A DNA stretch of 64,000 nt from Pseudophaeobacter arcticus DSM 23566 (GCF_000473205.1 NZ_KI421507.1:1903945-1967944); one strand, 5' to 3'. Numbered from the stretch's first letter, positions 42,986 to 53,259 are shown. Numbers and translations are program-made. The notes: a model not told the origin generated them from the sequence alone.

Positions 42986-44110
42986 CTAAGCGACCGAGCA
43001 ATCCGCCAAGGCATCCTGCAACACCGCAAGAACCGCCGCTTTGGGCACCTCAGCGGTCACAAAGGCATCGCCAATGCCGCGCGCCAGAATAAACCGCAGC
43101 TGACCATCCACCACCTTTTTGTCCTGCCCCATCAGATCCAGCAGTGTCTCTGCATCCGGCAGAGCGCCTGCAATATCCGACAGATCCGTTTTCATCCCCA
43201 TGGATTTCAGATGCGCGCGCACCCGGCTTGGGTCTTCCTGGCTGCACAGGCCCAACCGTGCAGACAGCTCAAACGCCAGCGCGCAGCCAATGGCCACGCC
43301 TTCCCCATGCAGCAGCCGGTCAGAATAGCCGGTGGCCGCTTCCAGCGCGTGCCCAAAGGTATGACCAAGGTTCAACAGGGCGCGGTCCCCCTGCTCGGTC
43401 TCGTCACGCGCCACGATATCAGCCTTCATCTGCACCGAGCGGGCGACGGCCTCAACCCGGGCCGCCATGTCGCCGGACGCCAATTTTGGCCCCATGCCTT
43501 CGAGCCAGGCAAAGAACTCGGCATCGCCCAGCATGCCGTATTTGACCACTTCCCCATAGCCCGCAAGGAAATCCCGCGCCGTGAGGGTGCCCAGAACCTC
43601 GGTATCCGCCAACACCAATGTGGGTTGATGAAAGGCGCCGATCAGATTTTTGCCCTGCGGTGCATTGATACCGGTTTTGCCCCCAACCGAGCTGTCAACC
43701 TGAGCCAAAAGCGAGGTGGGGATTTGCACAAACCGCACGCCCCGGCGCAGCACCGACGCGGCAAACCCGGCCAGATCGCCAATCACACCGCCGCCAAAGG
43801 CCACCACAACATCGTTGCGCTCGACCTTTTGTTCCAGCAGCCATTCCACCGCGCGGGTAAACTGCGGCCAGCCCTTGGTGGATTCCCCGGCAGGCAAAGC
43901 CAGCGAAACCATTTCGATCCCGGCAGTGCGCAGCCCCTGCCTCAGGGTTTCCAGATGCAGATCCGCAACCGTCTCATCTGTCAGCACCGCAACGCGGGGC
44001 CGTGTGAGGAAGGGCGCGATCCGCGTCCCGACGTTTTGCAACAATCCAGGCCCGATCACCACGTCATAGGCCCGCCCCTCAAGGGGGACATGCACGATCC
44101 GTTCCATCAT
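42986..44110 (-). CDS. aroB: 3-dehydroquinate synthase
   Basis: Second step of the shikimate pathway; NAD- and metal-dependent. The GGGVIGDLAGFAASVLRRG nucleotide motif, PTSLLAQVDSSVGGKTGIN, the LNLGHTFGHALE metal-binding motif and HGEGVAIG are visible. 374 residues. Its start overlaps the aroK stop by one base (TGATG), the usual aroK-aroB pair. Confidence 0.97.
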   Translation of the reverse strand: MMERIVHVPLEGRAYDVVIGPGLLQNVGTRIAPFLTRPRVAVLTDETVADLHLETLRQGLRTAGIEMVSLALPAGESTKGWPQFTRAVEWLLEQKVERNDVVVAFGGGVIGDLAGFAASVLRRGVRFVQIPTSLLAQVDSSVGGKTGINAPQGKNLIGAFHQPTLVLADTEVLGTLTARDFLAGYGEVVKYGMLGDAEFFAWLEGMGPKLASGDMAARVEAVARSVQMKADIVARDETEQGDRALLNLGHTFGHALEAATGYSDRLLHGEGVAIGCALAFELSARLGLCSQEDPSRVRAHLKSMGMKTDLSDIAGALPDAETLLDLMGQDKKVVDGQLRFILARGIGDAFVTAEVPKAAVLAVLQDALADCSVA

Positions 44111-44697
44111 CAGCTCTCCAATACATCGGGGCGAGACCGCAAGGCCTCCAACACCCGGTCCACCATTTCTTCAATCGAGGCCTTACCGTCCGAGACCACT
44201 GCCAGATCTGCCTTGGCATAAAGCGGCACTCTTGCCGCATATAGCTGGGCCAGGGTGGCACGGGGATCCGCGGTTTTCAGCAAGGGGCGGGTGTCGCGGT
44301 GGCGCACCCGGTTCCACAACACATCCAGATCGGCCTGCAGCCAGATCGACGCCCCGTTGCGGGTAATGGTCTCGCGATTCTCCGCCGCCAGAAACGCGCC
44401 GCCGCCGGTGGACAGTACGCCACATTCCTCAGTCAGCAGCCGCGCGATGACCTGACGCTCCTTTAATCGAAAGAAGGCCTCTCCATCGCGGGCAAAAATC
44501 TCGGGGATGGTCATATTGGCGGCAGATTCGATCTCGTGGTCGCTGTCCAAAAACGGCACCTGCAGACGCGCCGCCAGGGCGCGGCCCACAGCTGTCTTGC
44601 CGGCGCCCATCATACCCACCATAACAATGGTCTTTTTCAGCCGTCCTGGACTGGGAGGTGAGCCATCCACCTCGGCTATTTGCTCTTTTTCGCTCAT
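44110..44697 (-). CDS. aroK: Shikimate kinase
   Basis: Phosphorylates shikimate in aromatic amino acid synthesis. Walker A GMMGAGKT at residues 28-35, substrate-binding DSDHEIE, and the GGGAFLAAENR motif. 195 residues with a short N-terminal extension. First gene of the aroK-aroB pair; a divergent operon starts 81 bases away. Confidence 0.96.
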   Translation of the reverse strand: MSEKEQIAEVDGSPPSPGRLKKTIVMVGMMGAGKTAVGRALAARLQVPFLDSDHEIESAANMTIPEIFARDGEAFFRLKERQVIARLLTEECGVLSTGGGAFLAAENRETITRNGASIWLQADLDVLWNRVRHRDTRPLLKTADPRATLAQLYAARVPLYAKADLAVVSDGKASIEEMVDRVLEALRSRPDVLES

Positions 44698-44778
44698 TCT
44701 TCAGTGAATGACGTGATATTGCAAAAAAGGCCATATATAACTTGAGCAAAACACAAAGAAGCAGGCAACGGGTGCGCA

Positions 44779-44928
44779 ATGGTGCGATTGATCAAATATC
44801 TAGTAATTTTTGGCGTTCTGGCGGGACTGGGACTGGTGGCCTATGCCTATATCGGCCCCTGGTTCGGAGCTGATTTTAGCGTTCCGGTGCAAGAGATCCG
44901 CAAGCCGGTGCTGCTAGATGCACATTAG
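44779..44928 (+). CDS. Small membrane protein (49 aa)
   Basis: A 49-residue ORF (MVRLIKYLVIFGVLAGLGL...) with a single N-terminal membrane segment (residues 5-26) and a short polar tail ending VLLDAH. Its last 11 bases overlap the start of the large downstream gene, which suggests translational coupling. The hydrophobic segment followed by GPWFGADF recalls a small conserved protein that I believe precedes the same neighbour in other Rhodobacterales. Function unknown. Confidence 0.7.
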   Translation: MVRLIKYLVIFGVLAGLGLVAYAYIGPWFGADFSVPVQEIRKPVLLDAH

Positions 44929-46624
44929 GCCGCGCCAAAAGACAGGCCTCAAGAGAGCCATTTCGGCGCTATTTTTCAGCACCTTATGCGCCAGTCCCAG
45001 CCTGGCACAGGCGCCGCTGACGGTGATTGATTGGCTCGGCCAGCCAGATAGTTCTGCGCCACTGCCAAGCACCGTCTTGCTGGAGCCCCCCGTCACCGGC
45101 AGTGCGGCCCGGCCCGCGATCACCGTAACACCGCTTCAGGCGCTGTTGCCCCCTATTGGACTGGTGGCGCCTTCCGCCACTGGTCTGCCAATTGATCTGT
45201 GGCGCGGCAGTGATCCAAACGATATCGCCGAACTGCTCCGCTCTGTTTCGGTGCAGGGCAATCCGGCGATGCAGTCGCTTTTGTTTACCCTGCTGCTCTC
45301 TGAAAGCCGCCCGCTGGAGCCAGAGGGGGATGTCATACTGCTGGCGCGCCTGGACCGCCTGATCACTCTCGGCGCCTCTGATCCGGCGCAGGCCTTGGTG
45401 GAACAGGCTGGCCCTGCCGCCACAGCGGCGCGGTTCCGGCGCTGGTTTTTCACCACCCTTCTCAGCGGTGACGAAGACCGGGCCTGCGCTGCCCTTGTTG
45501 CCGCCCCCTTTCTGGCGCCTGATTACCAGACCCGCATTTTCTGCGCTGCCCGCCGGAGCGATTGGCCAACCGCTGCTTTGATGCTCGAATCAGCCCATGC
45601 GCTTGAGCTCTTGCCAAAGGCGCAGCTGGATCTGCTCGACCGCTTCCTGAATCCCGATATTTTTGAACTTGCCCCGCCCCTGCCGCTGCCGGACAAACCC
45701 GATCCTTTGACCTTCCGGCTCTATGAGGCGATTGGCGAACGCCTTCCCACAGCGCCGCTGCCGCGGGCCTTTTCGGCGGCGGATTTGCGGGATGTGGCGG
45801 GCTGGAAAGCCCAGCTGGAAGCCGCCGAACGGCTGACCCGTGCCGGGGCTTTGAACCCCAACCAGCTTCTGGGGCTCTATACGGACCGCAGCCCAGCAGC
45901 CTCTGGCGGAATTTGGGACCGGGTCGCGGCCCTGCAACGCTTTGAGGCGGCGCTCAACAGCGCCAGCAGCGCAGAGGTGGCCAATGCGCTGCCTGCGGTC
46001 TGGCAGGCGATGCAGCAGGCCGGGCTTGAGGTTGGGTTTGCCGATCTGTTTTCCACTCAGTTGGCCCGCTTTAACCTCAGTGGTGCGGCGGCAGAGCTGT
46101 CCTGGCGCATTCGCCTTTTGGCGCCGACCTATGAAATAGCATCCCACAGCCCCCCCGACGACAGCCTGGAAAACAGCTTTCTCGCAGCGCTGGCACAGGG
46201 AACACCGGGGCAACCCGGATCCAACCTGAGCGCCCCGGTTGATCCACCGGCTGCTCCATCGGTGGATCCATCGGCAGATGGCGCGCCGCCCATAACCGAC
46301 GCGGCGGAGCCCGGTACTGCGACGGCAACCGAAGAGGCCGCCCCGTCGTCCCCCGGCGCTGCCGCACGCAGTGGTTACTCCCCGCTGATGCTCTCGATCA
46401 TTCAGGGATTTGACGATGGCGCAGAGGTCCCCGTCAAAATCCGCAGACTGTTAGACAATGGTCAATTGGGCGAGGCCATTTTGCGTACCATGGATCTCTT
46501 TGCACGGGGCGCTCAGGGCAATCTTGGGGATCTCAGCAAATCCCTGGCCGCGCTGCGCGCTGTCGGGCTGGAAGACACCGCAAGACGGGCAACCCTGCAG
46601 CTGTTGTTGTTGGAACGCGGCTGA
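44918..46624 (+). CDS. Conserved secreted helical protein of unknown function
   Basis: A 568-residue protein with a signal peptide (ALFFSTLCASPSLAQA) and a mainly helical body with TPR/HEAT-like spacing (AQLDLLDRFLNPDIFEL, AEVANALPAVWQAMQQAG). A Pro/Ala/Asp-rich disordered linker (about 430-490) precedes a final helical domain (PVKIRRLLDNGQLGEAIL). I do not recognise a family name. It lies between a 49-residue membrane protein and xerD, whose ATG follows its stop directly. Confidence 0.8.
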   Translation: MHIRPRQKTGLKRAISALFFSTLCASPSLAQAPLTVIDWLGQPDSSAPLPSTVLLEPPVTGSAARPAITVTPLQALLPPIGLVAPSATGLPIDLWRGSDPNDIAELLRSVSVQGNPAMQSLLFTLLLSESRPLEPEGDVILLARLDRLITLGASDPAQALVEQAGPAATAARFRRWFFTTLLSGDEDRACAALVAAPFLAPDYQTRIFCAARRSDWPTAALMLESAHALELLPKAQLDLLDRFLNPDIFELAPPLPLPDKPDPLTFRLYEAIGERLPTAPLPRAFSAADLRDVAGWKAQLEAAERLTRAGALNPNQLLGLYTDRSPAASGGIWDRVAALQRFEAALNSASSAEVANALPAVWQAMQQAGLEVGFADLFSTQLARFNLSGAAAELSWRIRLLAPTYEIASHSPPDDSLENSFLAALAQGTPGQPGSNLSAPVDPPAAPSVDPSADGAPPITDAAEPGTATATEEAAPSSPGAAARSGYSPLMLSIIQGFDDGAEVPVKIRRLLDNGQLGEAILRTMDLFARGAQGNLGDLSKSLAALRAVGLEDTARRATLQLLLLERG

Positions 46625-47626
46625 ATGGCCCCCCCGCGCGATGATCTGCAGTGGATTTCCACCTTTCTGGAAGCCCAGGCCGCTGAGGCAGGCGCCGCGC
46701 GCAACACGCTGCTGGCCTATGGTCGGGATCTCAAGGATGCTGCGGGTTGGCTGGCCCATCGCAACTGCGGCTTTGGCCAGGCCGCGCGGGATGACATCGA
46801 GGCCTATCTCATCAGCTGCGATGCAGAGGGCCTGTCCCGCGCCACCCGCGCGCGGCGGCTTTCGGCCATTCGCCAGCTCTACCATTTTGCCTTTGAAGAA
46901 GGCTGGCGCGCCGACAATCCTGCCATTCAGATCAAGGGACCGGGTCGCGCCAAAACGCTGCCCAAAACGCTGGAGGTGATCGAAGTTGACCGCCTGCTGG
47001 AGGCGGCGCGGCAAACCGGACGAAAACCGGCGGATCGACTGCGCAACACCTGCCTGATGGAGCTGCTCTATGCCACCGGCATGCGGGTGAGCGAGCTGGT
47101 GTCGCTGCCGGTGGCCTCTGCCCGCGGCAATCCCAATATGTTGTTGGTGCAGGGCAAAGGCGGCAAAGAACGCATGGTGCCGCTGTCTCCGCCCGCCCGA
47201 GAGGCATTGCGGGTCTGGCTGCTGATCCGTGATGAGCTGGAGGAAAAGAACCAGGCCAAAGGTGCGCCCGGATCAAAGTTCCTGTTCCCGTCGCGCGGCA
47301 AAGAAGGCCATCTGACCCGCCATTGGTTCTATCTGCTGATCAAGGATCTGGCGGCGAGCGGCGGCGTTGATCCGCAAAAGGTGACGCCCCATACCCTGCG
47401 CCATGCCTTTGCCACCCATCTTTTGGCCAATGGCGCCGACCTGCGTGCCATCCAGGCGCTGCTGGGCCATGCGGATATCGCCACCACCGAGATCTACACC
47501 CATGTCCTGGACGCCCGTCTCAGCGAGCTGGTTTTACAGCATCATCCGCTGTCCCGTCCGGGCGAGGCCAGCCAAAGCCTGGCCAGGACCAGTAAGGGCA
47601 ACACGGATAAGGCGCGGGAAGAGTAA
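46625..47626 (+). CDS. xerD: Site-specific tyrosine recombinase XerD
   Basis: Chromosome-dimer resolution recombinase acting at dif with XerC. N-terminal SAM-like domain (FLEAQAAEAGAARNTLLAYGRDL), catalytic Arg in ATGMRVSELV, HTLRHAFATHLLANGADLRAIQ (His-x-x-Arg), GHADIATTEIYTHV with the nucleophilic Tyr. 333 residues. It starts immediately after the preceding stop (TGAATG). This is a housekeeping recombinase, not evidence of a mobile element. Confidence 0.95.
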   Translation: MAPPRDDLQWISTFLEAQAAEAGAARNTLLAYGRDLKDAAGWLAHRNCGFGQAARDDIEAYLISCDAEGLSRATRARRLSAIRQLYHFAFEEGWRADNPAIQIKGPGRAKTLPKTLEVIEVDRLLEAARQTGRKPADRLRNTCLMELLYATGMRVSELVSLPVASARGNPNMLLVQGKGGKERMVPLSPPAREALRVWLLIRDELEEKNQAKGAPGSKFLFPSRGKEGHLTRHWFYLLIKDLAASGGVDPQKVTPHTLRHAFATHLLANGADLRAIQALLGHADIATTEIYTHVLDARLSELVLQHHPLSRPGEASQSLARTSKGNTDKAREE

Positions 47627-47760
47627 GGCGGAGTTCGCCCTGCCCTGTATCACCGTCTCCGGCCTGGAATGCCCACAGGCACTGCCGCACCAACGCCCCT
47701 TGTCTGGCGCGCCCTCGCAGCCCATAACCTATAAAAACACAAACTGAACTTGGATCTATC

Positions 47761-49071
47761 ATGGACACCGCTCAAACCGTTCTGGACAGCGCCTTCTGGA
47801 TCTCCGCAGGGGCAATTCTGCTGCTGTTGGTACTCTCTGCCTTTTTCTCTGGCTCAGAAACGGCCCTGACGGCGGCCTCCCGCGGCAAGCTGCGCACCCA
47901 GGCGGACAAAGGATCACACGGCGCGCAGCGCGCCCTTGATGTCACCGAAGACAGCGAGCGGCTGATCGGCTCGGTATTGTTGGGCAACAACTTGGTGAAC
48001 ATCCTGGCCACCTCGCTTGCCACCGCCCTGTTGACCCGCACCTTTGGCGAAAGCGGCGTTGCCTTTGCCACCCTGGTCATGACCCTGCTGGTGCTGATCT
48101 TTGCCGAAGTCCTGCCCAAAACCTATGCCATCTCCAATGCCGAGAAGGCCGCTTCCGCCGTGGCGCCGATCATTGGCGTGCTGGTGACCATCCTCGCCCC
48201 GATCGTGGCTGCCGTGCGCTTTTTGGTGCGCGGGATTTTGCGCCTCTTTGGGGTCCAGATCGACCCGGACAGCCACATCATGGCGATGCGGGAAGAGATT
48301 GCCGGTGCCTTGCATCTGGGCCATTCCGAAGGCGTGGTGCAAAAGGAAGACCGCGACCGCATCCTGGGTGCGCTGGATCTGTCAGACCGGTTTGTCGAAG
48401 AGATCATGCTGCATCGGTCGCATATTCAGATGATCGACGCCGCAGCAGAACCGGCTGATATTCTGGAACAATGCCTGACCTCGCCCCATACCCGGCTGCC
48501 CGTCTTCAAGAATGAGCCAGAAAACATCATCGGCATTGTGCATGCCAAGGATCTGCTGCGTGAAATGTATGCCCAGATCGGCGGCCCCGAAGGCGATGCC
48601 AGCGCCCTGCGCAAATTTGAAATCACCACGGTGGCCAAGCCCCCCTATTTTGTCCCTGAAACCACCACACTGGACGATCAGATGCGGCAGTTCCTGCGGA
48701 TGCGGAGCCATTTTGCCCTTGTGGTGGATGAATATGGCGCCCTGCAGGGGCTGATCACCCTGGAAGACATCCTGGAAGAAATTGTCGGCGAAATCACCGA
48801 TGAGTTTGATCCGGCAGAACAGTCCCTGGTGAAAAAGGACAGCGATGGCAACTATACCATCGAAGGCGCCACCACCATTCGAGACCTGAACAGGGCCACC
48901 GATTGGAACCTGCCGGATGAAGAAGCCAATACCATCGCAGGGCTGGTCATCCATGAGGCCCAGATGATCCCGACCACGGGTCAGGTGTTCTCCTTTCACG
49001 GCTTCCGCTTTGAGGTCACTGGGCGCGAAGGCAACCGGATCACTGCCTTCAAGGTGCGCCCCCTGTCATGA
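47761..49071 (+). CDS. CNNM/CorC-type membrane protein (DUF21, CBS, CorC_HlyC)
   Basis: A 436-residue protein: DUF21 membrane domain (four segments; FFSGSETALTAASRGKLRT, LGNNLVNILATSLATALL, LPKTYAISNAEK), a CBS pair (residues 205-330, HRSHIQMIDA, LVVDEYGALQGLITLEDILEEIVGEI) and the C-terminal CorC_HlyC domain. Family members take part in magnesium or cobalt efflux. Its stop overlaps the next gene's start by four bases. Confidence 0.93.
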   Translation: MDTAQTVLDSAFWISAGAILLLLVLSAFFSGSETALTAASRGKLRTQADKGSHGAQRALDVTEDSERLIGSVLLGNNLVNILATSLATALLTRTFGESGVAFATLVMTLLVLIFAEVLPKTYAISNAEKAASAVAPIIGVLVTILAPIVAAVRFLVRGILRLFGVQIDPDSHIMAMREEIAGALHLGHSEGVVQKEDRDRILGALDLSDRFVEEIMLHRSHIQMIDAAAEPADILEQCLTSPHTRLPVFKNEPENIIGIVHAKDLLREMYAQIGGPEGDASALRKFEITTVAKPPYFVPETTTLDDQMRQFLRMRSHFALVVDEYGALQGLITLEDILEEIVGEITDEFDPAEQSLVKKDSDGNYTIEGATTIRDLNRATDWNLPDEEANTIAGLVIHEAQMIPTTGQVFSFHGFRFEVTGREGNRITAFKVRPLS

Positions 49072-50690
49072 GCCGCGCCTATGCATGGTTTGATCAGATC
49101 TTTCTGGACCTGCTGCGACAGCTGCGCTGGAGCTTTCTGCCGCCGCTGTTGATCTACTTTGCCTATGGTGTTCAGGGCATTACCTCGGTTGTGGCGACAT
49201 TTTTTGTCAAGGAATACCTGGATCTAGAGGCCGCCTTTCTGGCCGGGCTGGCCTTTTGGGTGGGATTGCCCTGGGCGCTGAAGATGCCACTGGGGCATCT
49301 GGTGGATCTGATCTGGCGCAGGAAATACCTGTTGATCCTGCTTGGCGCCGGTCTGATGGCCGGCAGCTATGGCATCATCGCCAGTCTTTTGATCGCACCC
49401 GATGCCATGGTTCAGATCATGCCCGCCAACAGCTGGTACGTGACGGCGGCGCTGCTCGCCCCCTGTGGGTTTGTGCTGCAGGATGTCGTGGCAGATGCGA
49501 TGTCGGTGGAGGCCATCCCGCACCGCAAACTCGATGGGAGCTCCTTCACCGAGGCCGAGAACCGCGTCATGCATACCACCATGCAGACCCTGGGGCGGAT
49601 CACCCTGATTGGTGGCTTCAGCACTGCGGCCGCGATGAATGTCTGGCTGTTTGACGGCGCCGAGGCCTTGGCTCAGGAGGAAAAAGGCGCGCTTTATGCG
49701 CAGGTCTATCTGCTGGCCCTGATGGTGCCGCTGCTGTCGCTGACGGGCATTGCCGTGGCGCTGTTTCAACGCAGGCACCTGGGCGCCAAGTTGCGGAAAA
49801 TCGGCCTCAGCGCTGCCGAGATCCAGAACCGCCTGACACTGCCACGGGATCCGGTTCTGGTGAACTGGTGGTATTTTATCGGCGGCGGCGCCTTTGTGGC
49901 GCTTTCGCTCAGCGTTGGTCTCAGTGACATGGCGCAGGCGCAGGAGCTGATCTTTGTCGGCTCGATGACCATTGTACTGCTGCTGATGCGCCAATTGATC
50001 AAGGCGCTGACACCGCAACAGGCGCGGGCTTTGATCGGCACCGCCATCATCATCTTCGTCTATCGCGCCACGCCCCTGAATGGCGCCGCAGCCACCTGGT
50101 TCGAGATAGACGTGCTTGGCTTTGACCAACAATTCCTATCGGTTCTGTCGCTGATCTCATCCCTGCTGACGCTGTTTGGCATGATCCTGCTGCGGCCGCT
50201 GATCGCCAATAACACAATCGCCTGGATCATCACCTTCCTGGCGCTGACCGAAGCCTTGCTGAGCCTGCCCAACATCGGGCTATACTACGGGATCCACAAT
50301 TGGACTGCGCCGCTCACCGGCGGCCTGGTCGATGCGCGCTTTATCGCTTTGGTGGATACGGCGGTGGAATCTCCCCTGGGGCAAATCGCCATGATCCCGA
50401 TGCTGGCCTGGATTGCCCGCAATGCCCCCAGCAATCTCAAAGCGACCTTCTTTGCGGTGATGGCCTCTTTTACCAATCTGGCGCTCTCGGCCTCCAGCCT
50501 GGGGACAAAATACCTCAACCAGGTCTTTGTGGTCACCCGTGACGTCAGCAATGCCGAGGGCCAGATCACCACCCCTGCGGATTATAGCTCTCTCGGGGCG
50601 CTGTTGATCACCGTGGCGCTGCTAAAACTGGCTGTCCCCTTGCTGGCGATTCAGCTGGTACAACTCAGCCCGCTGCGCAGCACCGACTAG
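49068..50690 (+). CDS. MFS-type transporter (BT1/AmpG-like)
   Basis: A 540-residue integral membrane protein with about 12 hydrophobic segments. The N-terminal GVQGITSVVATFFVKEYLDL and the GLPWALKMPLGHLVDLIWRRK loop resemble folate-biopterin transporter (BT1) and AmpG-type permeases; QDVVADAMSVEAIPHR is a typical cytoplasmic loop. Substrate unknown. Coupled to the CorC-type gene by an ATGA overlap. Confidence 0.8.
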   Translation: MSRAYAWFDQIFLDLLRQLRWSFLPPLLIYFAYGVQGITSVVATFFVKEYLDLEAAFLAGLAFWVGLPWALKMPLGHLVDLIWRRKYLLILLGAGLMAGSYGIIASLLIAPDAMVQIMPANSWYVTAALLAPCGFVLQDVVADAMSVEAIPHRKLDGSSFTEAENRVMHTTMQTLGRITLIGGFSTAAAMNVWLFDGAEALAQEEKGALYAQVYLLALMVPLLSLTGIAVALFQRRHLGAKLRKIGLSAAEIQNRLTLPRDPVLVNWWYFIGGGAFVALSLSVGLSDMAQAQELIFVGSMTIVLLLMRQLIKALTPQQARALIGTAIIIFVYRATPLNGAAATWFEIDVLGFDQQFLSVLSLISSLLTLFGMILLRPLIANNTIAWIITFLALTEALLSLPNIGLYYGIHNWTAPLTGGLVDARFIALVDTAVESPLGQIAMIPMLAWIARNAPSNLKATFFAVMASFTNLALSASSLGTKYLNQVFVVTRDVSNAEGQITTPADYSSLGALLITVALLKLAVPLLAIQLVQLSPLRSTD

Positions 50691-50841
50691 CCCCCCCCCA
50701 CAGTGAGACTGCAATTTTTGGGCGAACCCACGTCACCGTGGTCACGTTTCAACTGACAGCGACGGGTTCTGTCGCTTTTCTACTGGACTACTGTTCACTT
50801 CTGTACAGAATAAGGAAAAGCCTCATTCAGGGAGAAGCCTC

Positions 50842-53259
50842 ATGAAAACCACCACTCGCGTGGCCGTGATCGGCGGCGGTGTCGTCGGCTGTTCGGTCCT
50901 CTACCACCTGACCAAACTTGGCTGGAGCGATGTCATGCTGCTGGAGCGCTCCGAGCTCACCTCCGGCTCCACCTGGCATGCTGCGGGCGGTTTTCATACC
51001 CTCAACGGCGACACCAATATGGCGGCCCTGCAGGGCTATACGATCAAACTCTACCGCGAGCTGGAAGAGATCACCGGTATGTCCTGCGGCTTGCACCACG
51101 TCGGTGGCGTCACCCTGGCAGACAGCCAGGACCGCTTTGACATGATGAAGGCCGAACGGGCCAAACATCGCGTCATGGGGCTGGAGACCGAAATCGTCAG
51201 CCCCGAAGACATCGCCAAGATCGCTCCGGCCACCAATACCGCGGGTCTTGTCGGCGGGCTTTATGATCCGCTGGATGGTCATCTGGATCCCTCCGGCACC
51301 ACCCATGCCTATGCCAAGGCCGCCCGTATGGGGGGCGCCAGCATTGAAACCCATTGCAAGGTGATAGAGACCAACCAGCGCCCCGATGGCAGCTGGGACG
51401 TGGTGACAGACAAGGGCACCATCCGGGCTGAACATATCGTCAATGCCGGTGGGCTCTGGGCGCGGGAAGTCGGCGCCATGGCGGGGATTTACTTTCCTCT
51501 GCACCCGATGGAGCACCAGTATATCGTCACCGACGAGGTCCCGATGATTGCCGAGATCATCGACGCAGGCGGCGAGCACCCCCATGTCATGGATCCGGCC
51601 GGCGAAAGCTATCTGCGCCAGGAGGGACGCGGGTTGTGCATCGGCTTTTATGAACAGCCCTGCAAACCCTGGGCCGTCAATGGCACTCCATGGGATTTTG
51701 GCCACGAACTCCTGGGCGATGACTTTGACAAGATCGAAGCCTCCATTGATTTTGCCTACAAACGATTCCCCGCGCTTGAAGCCGCCGGGGTAAAATCGGT
51801 GATCCACGGCCCCTTCACCTTTGCCCCCGATGGCAACCCGCTGGTGGGACCGGTGCCGGGGGTACGCAACTACTGGTCCGCCTGCGGCGTGATGGCCGGA
51901 TTCAGCCAGGGCGGCGGCGTCGGCTTGATGCTGGCACAGTGGATGATCGAAGGCGAACCAGAGCGCGACACCATGGCGCTGGACTGCGCCCGCTTTGGCG
52001 ACTGGATCACCCCCCGCTACACCCTGCCCAAGGTCATCGAGAACTATCAAAAACGGTTCTCCATCGCCTACCCCAACGAAGAACTGCCCGCCGCGCGCCC
52101 CTTTCGCACCACGCCAATGTATGATGTCTTTGACAACATGGGCGCGGTCTGGGGCCAGCAATACGGCTTGGAAGTCCCCAACTATTTTGCCAGGCCGGAT
52201 GAACCCCGCTTTGAAACCCCCTCCTTCCGGCGCTCCAACGCTTTTGACGCCACCGCCCGCGAGGTCAAAGCAGTGCGGGGCAGCGTTGGCATCAACGAGC
52301 TGCACAACTTTGGCAAATACCGGATCACCGGCGCAGGGGCGCGCGCCTGGCTGGATCGCATCATGGCCGGCCGGATCCCACAGCCAGGCCGGATCAGCCT
52401 CTCGCCGATGCTGTCAGCCAAGGGGCGTCTGATTGGTGATTTCACCATCTCCTGCCTCAGCGAAACAGACTATAGGCTCACCGCCTCCTATGGGGCGCAG
52501 GCCTATCATATGCGCTGGTTCCTCAAACATCAGGCGCCGGATGTGGCAATCGAAAACATCTCCGACAGGCTGAACGGCTTCCAGATTGCCGGCCCCAAGG
52601 CGGCACAGGTGCTGCAGGCCTGCACCCTGCAGGATGTCTCGCAGATGCGGTTCATGGACGTGGCGCGCATGACGGTCGGCATGGTGGACTGTCTGGTGCA
52701 GCGCGTCAGCTACACTGGCGATCTCGGCTATGAGATCTACTGCGACCTGCCCAGCCAGCGCGCCCTATGGGCGAAGCTCTGGCAGGCAGGCCAGCCCCTC
52801 GGCATGATGCCCTTTGGCATGCGGGCGATGATGTCCCTGAGGCTGGATAAGTTTTTTGGCTCCTGGATGCGGGAGTATTCCCCGGATTACACCGCCGCCG
52901 AAACCGGATTGGACCGCTTTATCTCATTCAAGAAACCCTCTGACTTCATCGGCCGCACCGCCGCCGAGGCTGAACGCGCACAGGGACCGCACCGCAAACT
53001 CTGCGCCTTTGAGGTTGACGCGACAGATGCAGATATCAACGCCTACGAGCCAATTTCGGTCAAAGGAGAGGTTGTCGGCTTTTGCACCTCGGGCGGCTAT
53101 TCCCACCACGCCCAGAAATCCATCGCCCTGGGCTTTATCCCCACACCAGTGGCCCAGCCCGGACTGGAGGTTGAGATCGAAATCCTTGGCAACATGCATC
53201 AGGCCCGGCTGATCACCGACCCCCTGTTTGACGCCGACGGCACCCGCATGCGCGGCTAA
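50842..53259 (+). CDS. Dimethylglycine/sarcosine dehydrogenase-type flavoprotein with GcvT domain
   Basis: An 805-residue enzyme that demethylates a methylated glycine and passes the one-carbon unit to folate. The FAD motif is GGGVVGCSVLYHL (residues 11-23); GSTWHAAGG holds the likely covalent flavin His46. The C-terminal half is a GcvT-like aminomethyltransferase domain (LHNFGKYRITGAGARAWLD, YTGDLGYEIYCDLPSQ). GGGAGAAG precedes the ATG. Roseobacters use such enzymes to catabolise glycine betaine derivatives; exact substrate not determinable here. Confidence 0.92.
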   Translation: MKTTTRVAVIGGGVVGCSVLYHLTKLGWSDVMLLERSELTSGSTWHAAGGFHTLNGDTNMAALQGYTIKLYRELEEITGMSCGLHHVGGVTLADSQDRFDMMKAERAKHRVMGLETEIVSPEDIAKIAPATNTAGLVGGLYDPLDGHLDPSGTTHAYAKAARMGGASIETHCKVIETNQRPDGSWDVVTDKGTIRAEHIVNAGGLWAREVGAMAGIYFPLHPMEHQYIVTDEVPMIAEIIDAGGEHPHVMDPAGESYLRQEGRGLCIGFYEQPCKPWAVNGTPWDFGHELLGDDFDKIEASIDFAYKRFPALEAAGVKSVIHGPFTFAPDGNPLVGPVPGVRNYWSACGVMAGFSQGGGVGLMLAQWMIEGEPERDTMALDCARFGDWITPRYTLPKVIENYQKRFSIAYPNEELPAARPFRTTPMYDVFDNMGAVWGQQYGLEVPNYFARPDEPRFETPSFRRSNAFDATAREVKAVRGSVGINELHNFGKYRITGAGARAWLDRIMAGRIPQPGRISLSPMLSAKGRLIGDFTISCLSETDYRLTASYGAQAYHMRWFLKHQAPDVAIENISDRLNGFQIAGPKAAQVLQACTLQDVSQMRFMDVARMTVGMVDCLVQRVSYTGDLGYEIYCDLPSQRALWAKLWQAGQPLGMMPFGMRAMMSLRLDKFFGSWMREYSPDYTAAETGLDRFISFKKPSDFIGRTAAEAERAQGPHRKLCAFEVDATDADINAYEPISVKGEVVGFCTSGGYSHHAQKSIALGFIPTPVAQPGLEVEIEILGNMHQARLITDPLFDADGTRMRG

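Noticed and set aside
42932..44221. 429-residue plus-strand ORF over aroB
   Set aside because: Antisense to aroB; His/Gln-rich noise.
46625..47626. Mobile-element integrase
   Set aside because: Motifs and length are those of chromosomal XerD; no other mobile genes nearby.
50827..52305. 492-residue minus-strand ORF
   Set aside because: Opposite strand of the dimethylglycine dehydrogenase-type gene.
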